A DNA stretch of 25,206 nucleotides, from positions 1 to 25,206 of the forward strand of contig JAUIJW010000009.1 of assembly GCA_030431085.1 (NCBI GenBank), written 5' to 3'. The translations under genes were made by a program, and so were the position numbers. Below the pieces are notes generated by a model. It had not been told where the DNA came from. It did no database searches and saw only the letters and a list, made by a program, of their open reading frames with translations. This document shows, in pieces, positions 24,254-25,206 of this stretch; within the stretch, counting starts at the first letter, position 1, and every line of letters begins with the position of its first letter. This DNA is from Bacteroidia bacterium (GTDB lineage: Bacteria; Bacteroidota; Bacteroidia; Flavobacteriales; Flavobacteriaceae).

Positions 24254-25206
24254 ATGAAAAAATTTCAGAATTTATGGGTTGCTGTATTTTTATTATGCTC
24301 AGTAACCGTTTTTGGACAAACTATTACAGTAACAGGTACTGTACATGATGAAACTGGCCCTCTACCAGGAGCAAATATCATAGAGAAAGGAACAACTAAC
24401 GGAACAACTACCGATTTTGATGGAACATTTAGCTTAACTTTAGAAAGTAACGAAGGTATTATTGAAGTATCTTTTGTAGGAATGCAAACCAAAGAGATTG
24501 CCTTTGATTCTAGCTCGGCAGTTCTTGGCGTTATTGTATTATCTATAGACGATAATGTATTAGACGAAGTAGTGGTTACTGGAACTATTGATATCGCTAA
24601 AGACAGACAAACTCCTGTTGCCGTATCTACCATTAAAGCTGTTGATATAGAAAGAAATTTAGGAACACAAGAATTACCAGAAATTTTAAATTTAACACCT
24701 TCTGTATACGCCACGAAACAAGGTGGTGGATTTGGTGATTCTAGAATTAATATTCGTGGTTTCGACCAAAGAAATACGGCTGTGATGATTAATGGTCAAC
24801 CTGTCAATGATATGGAAAACGGTTGGGTATACTGGTCTAACTGGGCAGGTTTAGCCGATGTTACTACAGCAATGCAAGTTCAAAGAGGTTTAGGTGCTTC
24901 AAAATTAGCAATTGCTTCTGTGGGTGGTACAATTAATGTCGTTACTAAAAGCTCTAACGCTCGAGAAGGTGGTACAGTTGCTGCTACGTTTGGTAACGAT
25001 GGCTATCAAAAATATTTAGCCGCTTACAATACAGGTCAATTAGAAAACGGGTTATCTGCCAGTGTCCTATTTAGTACTTTTAAAGGTGATGGTTATGTAG
25101 ATGGTACTAAAGGTGCAGGTTCTAATTATTTCATTGGTTTAGGTTATAAAATTAATGACCAACACGATTTACAATTTATCTTTACAGGGGCTCCAGAATG
25201 GCATCA
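24254..25206 (+). CDS. TonB-dependent receptor, N-terminal part (runs off the window)
   Basis: 317 complete codons from ATG 24254, open to the last base. The signal peptide MKKFQNLWVAVFLLCSVTVFG is followed by a CarboxypepD_reg-like domain (about 24-110, with GTVHDETGPLPGANI and TTDFDGTF). Then come the TonB-box-like DEVVVTG and the plug domain (about 125-235), with GFGDSRINIRGFDQRNT, VMINGQPVNDMENG and GASKLAIASVGGTINVVTKSS. The barrel starts at about 240. It lacks the long insertions of SusC but is of the same outer-membrane class; the substrate cannot be predicted from this part. It has its own probable promoter. Confidence 0.9.
   Translation, partial: MKKFQNLWVAVFLLCSVTVFGQTITVTGTVHDETGPLPGANIIEKGTTNGTTTDFDGTFSLTLESNEGIIEVSFVGMQTKEIAFDSSSAVLGVIVLSIDDNVLDEVVVTGTIDIAKDRQTPVAVSTIKAVDIERNLGTQELPEILNLTPSVYATKQGGGFGDSRINIRGFDQRNTAVMINGQPVNDMENGWVYWSNWAGLADVTTAMQVQRGLGASKLAIASVGGTINVVTKSSNAREGGTVAATFGNDGYQKYLAAYNTGQLENGLSASVLFSTFKGDGYVDGTKGAGSNYFIGLGYKINDQHDLQFIFTGAPEWH

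Overview
The window is AT-rich chromosomal DNA from a member of the Bacteroidota, most likely the Flavobacteriaceae. The evidence is TonB/SusC-type receptors with N-terminal carboxypeptidase-regulatory-like domains, lipoproteins whose anchoring Cys is followed by an acidic run (surface-export type), -7 promoter elements of the TAnnTTTG type, few recognisable Shine-Dalgarno sites, and a housekeeping set (comEC, lpxB, surE, prc, tilS, dsbD) typical of this group. I see no tRNA, rRNA, CRISPR array, integrase or transposase, and no gap between genes longer than about 230 bp.

Layout. 1-98 (-) is the start of a sugar-phosphate nucleotidyltransferase. 182-2212 (-) is comEC, divergent from a MATE exporter (about 2270-3589, +). 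3623-6253 (-) holds two lipoproteins, one a PQQ-type propeller and one with paired DUF5018-like repeats. 6420-7109 (-) is an AlkD-family HEAT-repeat protein. 7194-12402 is a foreign-looking block with a TonB receptor, a DUF4374 lipoprotein and a PepSY membrane protein, which together resemble the XusABC xenosiderophore system. 12375-14541 (-) is the overlapping operon surE - small membrane protein - lpxB. 14761-24148 (+) is a housekeeping run: prc, tilS, a DsbD-like transporter, a DUF3108 protein, an M23 lipoprotein peptidase and pgi. The window ends inside a SusC/TonB receptor (24254 onward).

The main discovery concerns how the Xus-like block got there. The last part of lpxB occurs twice: inside lpxB at 12403-12463 and again at 7133-7193, 60 of 61 bases identical, same orientation, exactly 5270 bp apart and bracketing the block. 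The copy at 7133-7193 continues in the lpxB frame into a plausible LpxB C-terminus whose stop overlaps the start of the alkD-like gene. The lpxB gene in use today has a different but similar-looking tail. The simplest reading is that lpxB and the alkD-like gene were once a translationally coupled pair, and that a 5.27-kb iron-acquisition cassette inserted at the lpxB 3' end. The insertion supplied a replacement tail that keeps lpxB intact and left the old end as a 92-bp pseudogene. The cassette starts with the best promoter of the window and two adjacent palindromes, one covering the -33 element, as expected for metal-dependent repression.
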